A stretch of 64,000 nt of DNA from Limonium bicolor (lineage: Eukaryota; Streptophyta; Magnoliopsida; Caryophyllales; Plumbaginaceae): positions 486,367,594 to 486,431,593 of the forward strand of contig CM041777.1 in NCBI GenBank assembly GCA_023374045.1. The letters are read 5' to 3'. The translations under genes were made by a program, and so were the position numbers. The notes under the pieces were generated by a model. That model had not been told where the DNA came from, did not search any database, and worked only from the letters and a program-made list of their open reading frames with translations. Below, piece after piece: positions 35,530 to 47,353 of this stretch (positions within the stretch are counted from its first letter, which is position 1; each line of letters starts with the position of its first letter).

Positions 35530-36996
35530 CACATATATAAGTATACCATTACTAAGTAAGTAAATGAACTTGAAGTAAGTAATAAAGAGTAAGTAAACAA
35601 TGTGTAAGTATAAGAATTGTAGGGACTTAGTACGTATGAGTTAGGAAACATAAAAAGGTATACGAGTTAAGTTAATTGTAGATAATTAACACTCGATCAC
35701 ATGTATATTATAGGACTTGATTTGTGAACACCGGAGGAAAGTCGGATACAAGGACACGGTGAACGGTATGAATACTCATGCCCGTATGCTACCTTGGTTA
35801 CTCTGATTTGTGTGTTGTGTGCTAATTGATCACCAAATAAGATTAAATGCACGAATCGGAGTTATCATGTTTACTTGTGAATATGTAGTGGTATTGTGAA
35901 GGTATCTTAAATCATAGTTGTATAATTCATGAAAATGTATGGATGAATATGAGTGTGGTGTATGTATGATATATGGTATTGTGCCCGAATGTGTTTGTGA
36001 TTGGACTTCTAACTGATTCCTAACAAGCTAACCAATCTGACTTATAAATTGGTAATTAAATTGGAATGAGTAGAAGTCCGATATAGTTTCGGCCTCGCGT
36101 GAGGATGCGGAGACACAAGAGGTTGGATCCAAGTCCTGACTCTTAAGCTGGTCCACGGCCCAAACCCCTTAAATGGGTAGCCTCCCGGATTGGTGAGTCA
36201 AGTAAATCCCGGTGGTGGGACGGTGTAGTCCCCGGGCCGGAGGTCACACCGACTTAACATGAGTAAAAGTAAGTAAGTAAGAATGAGTAATAAGTATGGA
36301 AAAGTAAGTAAGTGTAAGTAAGAGTAAGTAAAGTGTAATGAGTAAAAGAGTAAGAAGCATTCCGATTAACCCGGATGCGTAATTTGGCTAACCCTTGTGA
36401 AGGTAAGGATTGTGTATGCTATTGTATTGTTGCCTTGGATTATGTATTGTGTTGAGCATGATCGTATGATGTATGAAAAGCATGTATGTGTGCAATTAAT
36501 GAACCGCATGTACAGCCGACCTTAAATAGTCAGTGCGCCCTTGGTAGCACTCGGTATATGCGGAGTTCATGCGAAGCTTTTGCTGAGCCCCTTGGGGCAC
36601 CGTTTTTAATATGAATGCAGGTACATGAGAAGGGTGAAGATGACGAAGAGTTTAGTTTGATTTCTTTTTGTCTGTAAACAATGTTGTGGAAGTTGTACTA
36701 TGTTGTACACGGCTGTAGGTTTGTTAGCCGGGTACCATAGGGTACACCCTTTGGATAATGAAAGCATGGGATTGGTATAGACGGGTAGCTTGTACAAATC
36801 ATTATTTTTGGGAGATTGGAAAAGGGATGTAATTAACTATGCATTAAATACTCGGGTAATCCAGGAATGCAAGATGTTTCTTTTGTAATCGGTATGTAAT
36901 GTAGTAGCTCGGTATACTTAGGCATCATACCGTCACTGTAAGTAGTAATAGCCTTGCTAGCCGTTATGGGCGGTTAGCGGCTTTGTACCACCCGCC

Positions 36997-38770
36997 TGTA
37001 TACCCAAAATTTTGACCCCCTGGTTAAGGTCTACGAGGTTGTGAGAGCCATCTCCATCAAACAGTAAGAGACTCCGGCCCGATCGGCGTGTTCCAGGGCC
37101 TGAGGAGCAGTTTCGTCATTGTCAGGGGCGTTTTCGTAATTTTTAAGGCTTCTGAGTTCTCCTATAGGCTTTCTCTCTCCTCCAAAGGGTGCCCAAATCA
37201 GCTCGAAATGCTTTGATATTTTAACCCATGATAGAGGATGACATTTTAAGCATAATGGCGTTGGAATTTTGATTTTTCGAATTTCCAATAATTTTCTAGC
37301 AATTTCTGACTGAATCTGACGAGAAATTCAATTTAAAAATGCTCCAGCATTTAAAAAATTCGTTTCCACCTCAGAAAATTCATAATATCCATTCTTGACA
37401 TGTGGTTAAAATTTCATAGCAAAATTCCTTTGGGAAGTTACTTAGTTAAAATATCGAAAAATCTTACTTTTACTAGATTTCTTTATCTTTAAGAAAGTCT
37501 ATATAAAGGGATAGGTTTTTGGATAAAATCAGAACCTCACATACTCAAGAACCCTAGAGAGTCAGAAAAGGCAGCTTCCTCTCTCTCTCTCACGTTTTCC
37601 AACACCCGGCCACCCAAATCATACCGAAAATCCCCCGAAACCACTATCTAAACACGTTTTCCGATCCCCAAAGCACAAATAATCATCAAAACCCCACAAA
37701 AACACCACCAAAACGTGAAGAACAGCAAGAACAACCAACAACCAGAAGCTTGGTTCGAAGTCCTTTCGGGTCTACCATCAACGGAGCACTCGACGAATCC
37801 CGGTGTGAAGAAACGTTGTGAATCCGAAGGTAAAACAGGTAGAAACTCAGCTTCCCTAATTCTCCACGGTATTATCTGTCTTGCCTCGAAATTTGAGCTC
37901 AAACTAACCTTCGTGGGCTTCTGTATTGCTGTTTGTTTAAGCCTCTGTCAGATAACTTGTTTGCTAAGTTTCGTGCTTAATTCGAATTCAAATTGAAAAC
38001 TTTCAATCACTAACGTCTTGTACATCTTTCAGGCTACACACCCATAAAATTTGAGCTCAAAACACCCTCGGGAACCTTCTGAAAACCCCTGTCCGTGGGT
38101 GGTCCGTGACCTCGGACCTATGGTCCGGGACCTCGGACGCGTTGTCCGAGACCACGGACACCCACGGACGGCGGCGGGATTTTAAAAATTCAAAATTTAG
38201 GTTTTTCTAATGATGTCCGGGCCCACGGACAGCCTGTCCGTGGCCCCGGACTTTGCAAATTTTTGTTTTCCTTTAATTTCGACTTTTCTGTGTATTTAGG
38301 TTAACTGGGGTCCGTGGTTTCGGACATTAGGTCCGTGGCTACGGACGGAAATGAAATTTGACCTAATTCTGCCTCCGAAACCCTAGTTTAGGTAGCTTTC
38401 AATTTCACTTTTTTTCTGTCAAAAAATGCTAAAAACACAAAAAAACAGAAGCGCGCACTTAGGTTAAAAACGACTTTGTAGTAAGCCGTAAATAAACTGA
38501 GTAGAGGAAAAACGACCTAGGAAGGGTAATGAAAGTAATTGAACCCTAATAAAGTCGTATATCAAGCCCCCGAACCCGAACTCTCCTTTCCTAATTTGAT
38601 CTAGGTTAAAATTAGGTGGCGACTCATAATAGGTCCAGTGAGCTAGCTTAGGTTTTAATAATTGTTGTTTATGACATAGTTATTAATCTTAGGTTATAAG
38701 TGGACCTAAAACCCGATTAGATCCTAATCAGCTTTAAAACATAGGATAGGGTTTAAAATCGAGGCTCACA
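36997..38770 (+). repeat. TR-GAG 5' LTR
   Basis: 1774 bases. A TATA box TCTATATAAAGG lies at about 37498-37509. A GTCCG/CGGAC-rich segment at 38091-38350 includes a large imperfect inverted repeat. One T is missing from the terminal TGTTATACCC relative to the 3' copy. Confidence 0.92.
38091..38169 (+). repeat. Large imperfect inverted repeat in TR-GAG LTR
   Basis: The left arm 38091-38117 and right arm 38144-38169 pair over about 26 bases with few mismatches. Both arms are built of GTCCGTGG / CCACGGAC and CCTCGGAC / GTCCGAG blocks. The loop holds a further GGTCCGGGACC palindrome. The 3' LTR copy (about 45180-45255) is eroded by indels in the left arm. Confidence 0.85.
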
Positions 38771-38773
38771 GAC

Positions 38774-38792
38774 TGGCGACTCTGCTGGGGAC
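38774..38792 (+). promoter_or_regulatory. TR-GAG primer-binding site
   Basis: TGGCGACTCTGCTGGGGAC, three bases after the LTR. It is not the tRNA-Met type seen in the neighbours. Sites of this kind occur in Tat/Ogre-like Gypsy elements and are usually assigned to tRNA-Arg; I did not check the tRNA. Confidence 0.75.
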
Positions 38793-39638
38793 TTACTTCT
38801 TAATTTTAACTTGTTTAATTTTAAGAAAGAGGGCTTAACTCAAAATGTTTATTTATGGCTTTTACTATTTTGTTTACTTCTGTGCGCACTTTAATTTTTG
38901 CACCCTTGCATCATATGAGAGCGAGGGTCCACGCAAACCAATTCCACCGGGACCCGTTTGAGGGTCCCCTGTCAGGGACTCACACCTTTTAGGTGATGTG
39001 AATAAGTAGGGGAAAAGAGGAGGGTGTCGTCTAACCACACCCCCTTAATACCTGGGCTTTAGCCCCAAGCATTTTCCTGGCAGTACCCTTACCAAGCCCA
39101 TTGTTTGGTCAGTCAAAGACCCGACCGTAGACGCACACCTTTAGGTGATGTGAAAAAGTGGGGTGGCCCAAAGAGAATAGCGTGCAAGCCCTATTCCTTT
39201 GTGGTGACCTGGGCCCGCGCCCCAAGCACCTCTCCGGATCGACCTATACCTGTTGGACTGAGTCATCTTGTGAGGGCATTTGCATCACCGCCTTACGTAA
39301 GACTTCTGAGTATGTGTTCTCTTTCACCTGGGCCTCAGGCCCAATGTCTGCATCGACCCATCAATCTCCCCAGCCCGATTAAAATGCTTGAATGTTTCAA
39401 ACGGCCCAAATAGTCCGAAGAAGCAAAAGAGTCCCGTAATTAGAACACAAGGGCCCTCATAGGAAAACCTTTCCACGTCACTAAAAGCCCGTGCCCTAAT
39501 ATTTCTTTTTATGTTCCAAAACAGAAAGAAGGCAAGATTTCAGAAAGGCGCTGGGACAGAAGTTCCGGACGTTTGACCCGACTGCCTACTCCCCCACCTC
39601 CGTTATTTCAACCCGAGGCAGACTCTAGCTCATCTGAC
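38793..39638 (+). other. TR-GAG leader
   Basis: Untranslated region before gag. No long frame belongs to a known domain. A short direct repeat carrying GACCCGACCGTAGACGCACACCTTTAGGTGATGTG-like text occurs near 38980 and 39120, and GGGCC-rich phrases recur. Confidence 0.4.
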
Positions 39639-41176
39639 ATGTCGGTCCAAGCACATGACGATATCTCTCAGGAGGATCAGCCAGCGGGGGGAGAAAACCA
39701 GAACACTTCTGTTGAAGAACTCATGAAAAACTTTGATTTGAAACACCAGGAAGCGATCCAGGCGCTCGAGAATAAGTATGTGGACACAATCGCCAAGCTA
39801 GAAGATAAGTTGGCTGCATTGGAAACGGCAGCCCAAAGCAGGGCCACTGAGGGTCCGACAGGGAGCAGGATCAAATAGCCAGCCTGGTACGGAAACATCA
39901 AGCCGCCATTGAAGCCTTGGAGGCACGGCATACGGCAGCAACAGTTGAGCTCCATGAGAAAATAGGATCTTTGGAGGCGGCAAGACAGGAAAGACCGCTA
40001 CAAGGATTTGTCAATCCTTTATACGGCATGGACAATATCTCCTTAGAAGGACATGACACCCAAGTTGGATACGGTGGTGGTGCTCCTGGGAACCAGCTAG
40101 CCACCGAAGTTCAGAGGGCTTTGAGGCGCATTGAGCGCATGGAAAAGGCCGGTAAACCCGCTGGATTTGATTATCTTTCCATGGGATCCTATCCAGATGT
40201 CGAGCTACCCGCGAAACTGAAGCTCCCTACTTTGGCTCTCTACAAAGGCTCAACCGATCCCCAAATTCATTTGGCGATGTTTGATCGAGAGATGTCTATC
40301 CTGAGGCTCAATGATATGCAGAAGGCCAAGGTCTTCGCCCGATACCTAGATGAGATCCCTCAACGATGGTATCTAACTCAGAGGATGAACACCAAGACCT
40401 ATGAGGAGATATGCGAAGCTTTCCTGACTCACTTTGAGTATGCTAAAAATCTGGAAATCACCCGATCCGACCTTGCTAGCACACGCCAAACGGGAAGTGA
40501 GTCCATGTCCGATTTTATAAAGCGGTGGAGGAGGAAGGCAGCAGGCATGCCTACAAGGATGGATGAGCAGGAACAAATCCGCATGATTGTTGAGAACATG
40601 CAAAAGCAGTACAATGATGAATTAAAGTATATGTACTTTCCAAGCTTTGATATGCTCATGGGCCAGGTGGGGGTTTTGGAGGAGAAAATCCACAAGGGAG
40701 ACCTAAAGCTTGGATACCCCCGAGGATCCGGGGGAAATTCGAAGTTCCCAAAATCTGAAACAGCAAAGGCTTCCTACTCAAGCACAGCTTATGCACAGAG
40801 CGCACCGCAGAGATACGCGGGACAGTACGAAGTAAATGCGGTCCAGCAGCCAAGGGAACAGGGGAGGAATTATCGAGCAGTACCACCCCCAAGACAGGAT
40901 TTCAGTCAACGAGAATTCACAGATATTGGTCGGCCATTGAGTCATGCTCTGAAAAAACTCCAGGAGCAGAACATCTTACAGCCTCTTCCGCCCCGACCAG
41001 GAGTCACCTGTTTGGGCAGGAACCCAAATCAGTTCTGTCTCTACCATCAGTTGCCAGGTCACGACACCGATCATTGCAGGGCCCTACAGCATAAGATCCA
41101 AGACCTGATTGACCAGGGGCTTCAGTTCTCAGAGCGCGGAAACATCTTCGGGAATCCTATGCCAAAACACCATTAA
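39639..41176 (+). pseudogene. TR-GAG gag, one frameshift
   Basis: About 510 codons. The N-terminal part (from ATG 39639 to about 39860) is a coiled coil of Glu/Lys/Leu heptads. A frameshift near 39860 leads to the frame ending at 41176. That frame has the Gypsy retrotransposon gag core (LPTLALYKGSTDPQIHLAMF...RYLDEIPQRWYLTQ...SMSDFIKRWRRKA) and ends with a zinc-finger-like CLYHQLPGHDTDHC, CX2HX4HX4C. A His in place of the second Cys is common in Tat/Ogre gags. The product would form the capsid and package RNA. The frame from 39917 is open for 419 codons, so capsid function could still be under selection or the copy is young. Confidence 0.85.
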
Positions 41177-42768
41177 GGATCACTATTGTTTTTCTTCTCC
41201 CTTTTGTTGTTTTGCGTAGCATTTGTTTTGTCTTTTCTTTTAGTTCTTTAGCTAGTTTAGTTGTTTCTCCCTTTTAGATGGTACTCATTGTCGTTGTTAC
41301 TCCTTTTGATTATCAATAAAATTTCTTCCTTGATTCGTGTTCTAATGAGTATACTTCCGTTCATATGAAGAAAAAAAAAAAAGAAAAAAACACACAAAAT
41401 ATAAATCACTCAGCAATCACCCCATCACTACTCACCACCATTGTTTACCACCACACGTGCAGTCACCCTCCACAAATAACTTGGGCATTCTAAGGTTTGT
41501 CAAGTAAACCCCACAACATACTGGGGGCAATCTGAGTTAAGGAACGGTAACGTTTATTTCTTTTGTTTAAATGCGCAAACAAGTCTCTGAGTGTACACTT
41601 CGTGAGAGTGCCTTGAGCGGTAAAACCAAGCGAACGGCGTGTCATTTTTACACGGCTCCAGAGAGGTCACGTACAAAGGTAAGGCAAACGGCATGACTCC
41701 GATCGAAGGAGATAATTTGTAAATTTACGCTTAAACCTGTGAAAAGTAACAAAGAACGGATACACAACTATTAGGGATGACGAAGCACCTAGGTACAGCA
41801 CCACACAGCCAAAAGCCTATAACCCAGCATTAAACCTAGGCACCCCCGCTGAGCTTTTCATATATGACCTCTTTTACAACACTACGAACTCCACAAAATA
41901 AGCCAGCCAGTGATGAATAACCAATCCGGTGACCAAAGGAAGCAAGGAGCCCGACTTCTTGAACAACAACTTCACAAGTCCAAAGAAGCAAAACCGCTAC
42001 CAGCATGACAAAGCGATCCGCAAATGGTCCCAAAGTGACACAGGATCCAAATGAGCCAACATCAAAAAGCTCTCAAAGTTCAAAACCGGGAAACACAAGA
42101 ACCCCGAGAGGAAAGAAATCCAAAGAAAGGCAAACCTGAAAAGCCTTGAAGAAACCCAAAATTGGAAGAAGGAGAAAGGATGCAAGGAACAATTCAAAAA
42201 TCCAGAGTTCCAAGCGAAGTCATCACGAAGTAGCCAGAACGACTTCAGGACAAAGAAAGCAAGTCCGAGAGAAGGTGCAAGTTGCAGCTTTGGTCACCCT
42301 TATAGCTCCACATATCCTAAACATTCCTCCATCGTCCCATTGTCTTTCATTACACCCCATAGCCATGTTATAAGCTCAAAAGACTTCCGACTTAGTAGTT
42401 GTGTATCCAATCACGTGAAAGTAACAGGTTGAACGCGTAAATCGAACAAATGTCAAATTCAATGGTTGAGATGTCTTGACCCAAAAGGAGAGTACGAGCG
42501 CAAGCATCAAATACTTTGAGTGTAGATAGAAAGCACCACATCAAGATAAACCCTGACCTTGTGAGAGTGAGACTTGTTTTGTGCAGTTAATCAAAGAAAA
42601 TACTAGGGGCAATCGATCGTTCCGATCGAATGCCATAAAATCCTAAAAAACTCGGATTGCCTTAAGGAAAAATACTGGGGGCAATTGTTGGTCCCAACAA
42701 TTGCAACAAAGACACCGATTGAGTCCCAAAAATCCAAAACCCAAAGGGTCAAACCCTCTTCATATCAC
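41177..42768 (+). other. TR-GAG non-coding region after gag
   Basis: About 1.6 kb where pol would be expected. Translations show no protease, RT or integrase motif. An A-rich tract lies at 41370-41400. AATAAA (about 41315) could be a poly(A) signal for gag RNA. Confidence 0.6.
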
Positions 42769-43010
42769 ACAGGCCCGTCTTGAGCCCTACCTCCACATCA
42801 AATTTCCTCAGGCCCGTCCTAAGCCCTACCTCCACATCAAATTTCCTCAGGCCCGTCCTAAGCCTACCTTCCACCAAACATCCAGGCCCGTCCTAAGCCC
42901 TACCTTCACACTCAAACATCCGCAGGCCCGTCCTAAGCCCTACCTTCACACTCAAACACCCGCAGGCCCGCCTTGAGCCTTACCTTCACACTCAGGCCCA
43001 TCTTGAGCCC
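42769..43010 (+). repeat. Tandem repeat R1 in TR-GAG 3' region
   Basis: About seven units of 30-37 bases with the core AGGCCCGTCCTAAGCCCTAC. Units differ by small indels and by CTTGAG for CCTAAG. Confidence 0.9.
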
Positions 43011-43095
43011 TACCTTCTCTAGTTCGACATAAACCCTAATCCTTCTACATCCTTTTGGACCCACCATACACTCGGCTCACTTTCACTTAGATCCA

Positions 43096-43395
43096 ACCTT
43101 TAGGCTCGTCATAAGACCTAGTTGCATTCCTTAGGCTCGTCATAAGACCTAGTTGCATTCCTTAGGCTCGTCATAAGACCTAGTTGCATTCCTTAGGCTC
43201 GTCTTAAGATCTAGATCCCACTTTAGGCTCGTCATAAGACCTAAACTACCCTTAGGCTCGTCATAAGGCCTAGTTGCATTCCCCTAGGCTCGTAGTAGAA
43301 TAGCATTACCTTTTAGCTTACCCACTCTCATCAAACACATTGCATTCATCTCATTCATATAGGCTCGTCATAAGACCTAGTTGCATTATCCGGGC
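43096..43395 (+). repeat. Tandem repeat R2 in TR-GAG 3' region
   Basis: About eight units of about 31 bases with the core TTAGGCTCGTCATAAGACCT followed by AGTTGCATTCC. The core of R2 (GGCTCGTCATAAGACC) resembles that of R1 (GGCCCGTCCTAAGCCC), so R2 and R1 probably share an origin. Confidence 0.9.
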
Positions 43396-43616
43396 CGTCA
43401 CAAGACCTGGCGACAGAAAGTTGGCGAGGTGATGGCAATAAATCCTCCTTTTGCAATGTCAACTTATTTTTGGGATCAACGAATGGTGGGCAAAGGCAAT
43501 AAGTCCCCAGGGTTTTTACCAGGAGTTATCCCTGCACACCGGCTTGGGGGGCGATGGCAATAAGTCCACATTGGGTCCAGCCAGGAGCATTAGCACGGGT
43601 TTCGGTCCCCCTGAAG

Positions 43617-43684
43617 CATCCGAGCATCATCAGCATCATCAACACCATCGGCATTATCATCAGCATCAGCATCATTTTGCATCA
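43617..43684 (+). repeat. CAT/CAG trinucleotide microsatellite
   Basis: Imperfect CATCAG/CATCAT runs between R2 and R3. Confidence 0.85.
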
Positions 43685-43727
43685 TTAGCATTTCAGCATT
43701 CTTGCATTTGCATCCAGTTTTCACATT

Positions 43728-43985
43728 CTAGGTAGTCAACGCCTTAGAATAGCTTGACATCATTATTACCTTAGGTAGTCAGCGCCTTAGAATAGCTCGA
43801 CAGCATATCATCATTTTAGGTAGTCAACGCCTTAGAATAGCTTGACATCGTATCATCCTTATAGGTAGTCGCACCTTAGAATAGTCTGACATTACCTCAT
43901 TATTACCTTTAGTAGTCAGCGCCTGAGAAAAGCTCGACAATGCTTTTAGCTTAGGTAGTCAGCGCCTCCGAATTGCTGGGCATCG
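43728..43985 (+). repeat. Tandem repeat R3 in TR-GAG 3' region
   Basis: About six units of 43-48 bases with the core AGGTAGTCAACGCCTTAGAA followed by TAGCTTGACATC. The last units are more diverged. R3 ends about 120 bases before the 3' LTR. Confidence 0.9.
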
Positions 43986-44101
43986 TTAACCCGGTTTCAC
44001 ACAACGTGGAGGATTCTGTGGAGTCCAAAATTTTGGGGCACCACTCAAGCATCAACCAGACTTTTCACATTCGTTTCAAATCCAGTTGACGGGGGGCAAT
44101 C

Positions 44102-45851
44102 TGTTATACCCAAAATTTTGACCCCCTGGTTAAGGTCTACGAGGTTGTGAGAGCCATCTCCATCAAACAGTAAGAGACTCCGGCCCGATCGGCGTGTTCC
44201 AGGGCCTGAGGAGCAGTTTCGTCATTGTCAGGGGCGTTTCGTAATTTTAAGGCTTCTGAGTTCCCTATAGGCGTTCTCTCTCCTCCAAAGGGTGCCCAAA
44301 TCAGCTCGAAATGCTTTGATATTTTAACCCATGATAGAGGATGACATTTTAAGCATAATGGCATTGGAATTTTGATTTTTCGAATTTCCAATAATTTTCT
44401 AGCAATTTCTGACTGAATCTGACGAGAAATTCAATTTAAAAATGCTCCAGCATTTAAAAAATTCGTTTCCACCTCAAAAAATTCATAATATCCATTCTTG
44501 ACATGTGGTTAAAATTTCATAGCAAAATTCCTTTGGGAAGTTACTTAGTTTAAATATCGAAAAATCTTACTTTTACTAATTTTCTTTATCTTTAAGAAAG
44601 TCTATAAAGGGATAGGTTTTTGGATAAAATCAGAACCTCACATACTCAAGAACCCTAGTGAGTCAGAAAAGGCAGCTTCCTCTCTCTCTCAGTTTTCCAC
44701 ACCCGGCCACCCAATCATACCGAAAATCCCCGAAACCACTATCTAAACACGTTTTCCGATCCCCAAGCACAAATAATCATCAAAACCCCACAAAAACACC
44801 ACCAAAACTGAAGAACTGAAGAACAACCAACAACCAGAAGCTTGGTTCGAAGTCCTTTCGGGTCTACCATCAACGGAGCACTCGACGAATCCCGGTGTGA
44901 AGAAACGTTGTGAATCTGAAGGTAAAAACAGGTAGAACTCGCTACCCTAATTCTCCACGGTATTATCTGTCTTGCCTCGAAATTTGAGCTCAAACTAAAC
45001 CTTCGTGGGCTTCTGTATTGCTGTTTGTTTAAGCCTCTGTCAGATAACTGTTTGCTAAGTTTCGTGCTTAATTCGAATTCAAATTGAAAACTTTCAATCA
45101 CTAACGTCTTGTACATCTTCAGGCCTACCACCCATAAAATTTGAGCTCAAAACACCCTCGGGAACCTTCTGAAAACCCCTGTCCGTGGTCCTGACCTGAC
45201 CTATGGTCCGGACCTCGGACTCGTTGTCCCGAGACCACGGACACCCACGGACGGCGGCGGGATTTTAAAAATTCAAAATTTAGGTGTTTAATGATGTTCC
45301 GGCCACGGACAGCCTGTCCGTGGCCCCGGACTTTGCAAATTTTTGTTTTCTCTTTAATTTCGACTTTTCTGTGTATTTAGGTTAACTGGGGTCCGTGGTT
45401 TCGGACATTAGGTCCGTGGCTACGGACGGAAATGAAATTTGACCTAATTCTGCCTCCGAAACCCTAGTTTAGGTAGCTTTCAATTTCACTTTGTTTTCTG
45501 TCAAAAATGCTAAAAACACAAAAAACAACAGCGCGCACTTAGGTTAAAAACGACTTTATAAGCCGTAATAAACTGAGTAGAGGAAAAACGACCTAGGAAG
45601 GGTAATGAAGTAATTGAACCCTAATAAAGTCGTATATCAAGCCCCCGAACCCGAACCTACTCTCCCTTTCCTAATTTGATCTAGGTTAAAATTAGGTGGC
45701 GACTCATAATAGGTCCCAGTGAGCTAGCTTAGGTTTTAATAATTGTTGTTTTATGACATAGTTATTAATCTTAGGTTATAAGTGGACCTAACCCGATTAG
45801 ATCCTAACAGCTTTAATCAACATAGGATAGGGTTTAAAATCGAGGCTCACA
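44102..45851 (+). repeat. TR-GAG 3' LTR
   Basis: 1750 bases, TGTTATACCC...GGCTCACA. It is very close to 36997-38770; most differences are one-base indels in homopolymers. Confidence 0.92.
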
Positions 45852-45947
45852 CACCGCCCGTAGTAGTAGTAGTATTTCCGCTGCGACGTAGTAGGATTAT
45901 CAGGACGATTAGACGGTAAGCATAGGATTAACGGTAGGGGTGTTACA
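45852..45947 (+). repeat. Tekay-type 5' LTR, right part
   Basis: Continues the LTR interrupted at 36996 and ends GGGGTGTTACA. It matches 56222-56317. Confidence 0.88.
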
Positions 45948-45952
45948 AAAAG

Positions 45953-45978
45953 TGGCATCAGAGCGTAGTTACGCTCTG
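45953..45978 (+). promoter_or_regulatory. Tekay-type primer-binding site with overlapping hairpin
   Basis: TGGCATCAGAGC (45953-45964) is the tRNA-Met site with one substitution. It overlaps a perfect 9-bp stem CAGAGCGTA / TACGCTCTG with loop GT (45959-45978). The LARD has the same 20-base structure with a compensating base-pair change. Confidence 0.8.
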
Positions 45979-46853
45979 ATGTCCATAGTTACCGAGCATA
46001 GGGATTACCGAGTTAGGATTTCAACCGTCTTAAGACGGATACTTAGAAACCTAACTAGGATTTACCGTTGATAATAACGGATACCCTTGACGTTCTTGCG
46101 AACGATACCTTGCTGAAATTTGACACCATTGGTCACTTACCACCTGTCACAATGTCATATGTTACAAGCCTAATGCAAATGTTAAATATTCAGATGTCAG
46201 GAAGAGATCCAGGTCACCGAGGGGCCAATGACGGACCGGGCGCGCAGACGATAGCTGAGATCGTCGCCGCCACGGTAGCGTAGATGCTACCGCAAGTAAT
46301 CACTGCAATGCAACAAAACCAGCAGAATCAACAAACTCAAACGGGACCAACCCCTCCCCCTTCACCCAGAGAAGTAAACTGGGTAAAAGCTATCGCAGAT
46401 CTCCGACCTCCATGCTTTAGAGGTGAGAGCGATCCTACTAAACTTGAAGCTTACATCTCCGAAATGGAGACTGCGTTTGAGACTCTCGAATGTCCTGCTG
46501 GAGTTCGAGTGAGACTAGCCGCCTACTACCTCAAGGATGCAGCCATGGATTGGTGGAAACTAATCAAGCACGACCATACTGATGACCCCACCTTTGACTG
46601 GGTGGCTTTCATAGCCCTTCTCCGATCCAAATACTATCCCGAACACGTCAAAACCAGAAAAAGACTTGAGCTGGGTGCTTTGAAAATGACAGAGAAGATG
46701 TTTGTCAATGAGTACTACCGCACCTTCACCTCTCTTCTCCGTCTACTACCCGACCTTGGGTACACCGGCCAGGTGTTGGTCGATCGCTTCTATGGCGGTC
46801 TGAGCCATCGCCTTCGGTACGGTATGGGCTATACCAGGTTTACCTCCCTTCAG

Positions 46854-46955
46854 GTAAATATCGGTTAAACCCTAGTACCATTGTAACTCCTTAAATTCTT
46901 CATTTTTACCTCCATATCTTTAAATAAGAATCCCGGCTAATACCTGAAACTTCAG
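46854..46955 (+). other. gag intron 1
   Basis: 102 bases, CAG|GTAAAT...CTTCAG|GAG, phase 0. It contains stops; removing it joins FTSLQ to ECYHAA, a natural continuation of the gag domain. Confidence 0.75.
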
Positions 46956-47235
46956 GAGTGTTATCACGCGGCTTCTCGCGTTGAGATCACTTGCCAGCTA
47001 AGGGATGAAGAAACCGCGCTGAAGCGCAAAGCTAACAACAAAAACACCAGTTCTGAGGAGCAGAACCAAGGATAGAGTTGGAAGAAGAAGAAGGGAAGGT
47101 TCTTCAATCAAACTCAAAAGAACTTCCCAAGTGAGAGCAGTGCCCATGCTGAGAAGGGCAACCCGGTTGAGATTCTTCAGCTAGGTTCATCTGCACCGGT
47201 GGATGCGAAGCCACTGAGATCACACCCACCCAAGG

Positions 47236-47353
47236 GTAAACTTCTATTCCTAATTCGTATTCGTACAAGTATCATATCTAGTATATCCACGCACAAATGT
47301 GCTTAGCCTCTAAACCTTAGGTTTTGGCTCCGGTTTCACCAAGAACTTCTCAG
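47236..47353 (+). other. gag intron 2
   Basis: 118 bases, AAGG|GTAAAC...TTCTCAG|AT, phase 1. Joining makes codon GAT and connects the basic linker to the zinc knuckles in one frame. Confidence 0.72.

Larger units (their letters stand above)
33185..36996 (+). repeat. Tekay-type 5' LTR, left part
   Basis: Matches 52497-56217. The remaining roughly 96 bases lie at 45852-45947, beyond the nested gag-only element. Landmarks: CT-rich leader (33585-33730), splice-donor-like GAGGTAA and AAGGTAA sites (33987, 34152, 34330), hairpin array (35041-35439), (AT)n run (35483-35526). Confidence 0.9.
36997..45851 (+). mobile_element. TR-GAG: gag-only LTR element nested in the Tekay-type 5' LTR
   Basis: LTRs 36997-38770 and 44102-45851 start TGT(T)ATACCC and end GGCTCACA. 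They flank a PBS, a gag gene, a long non-coding stretch with tandem repeats, and a G-rich tract (GACGGGGGGCAATC) before the 3' LTR. There is no pol. This matches the published class of terminal-repeat retrotransposons with only a GAG domain (TR-GAG). The flanks CACCCGCC (left) and CACCGCCC (right) are an imperfect target duplication; the uninterrupted site CCACCGCCG is in the host's 3' LTR near 56222. The gag and PBS types suggest the Tat/Ogre side of Ty3/Gypsy. Confidence 0.88.

Noticed and set aside
37648..37996. Overlapping frames of 84-93 codons in the TR-GAG LTR on both strands
   Set aside because: They lie in the LTR, differ in frame from the other LTR copy because of indels, and show no domain.
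42701..42976. Repeat peptide frame (ARPKPYLHIKFPQ units)
   Set aside because: Translation of tandem repeat R1 in the non-coding TR-GAG 3' region; unit length is not a constant multiple of three.
42769..43400. CRISPR-like appearance of regularly spaced repeats
   Set aside because: Contiguous tandem units without unique spacers, in a plant retrotransposon; not a CRISPR array.
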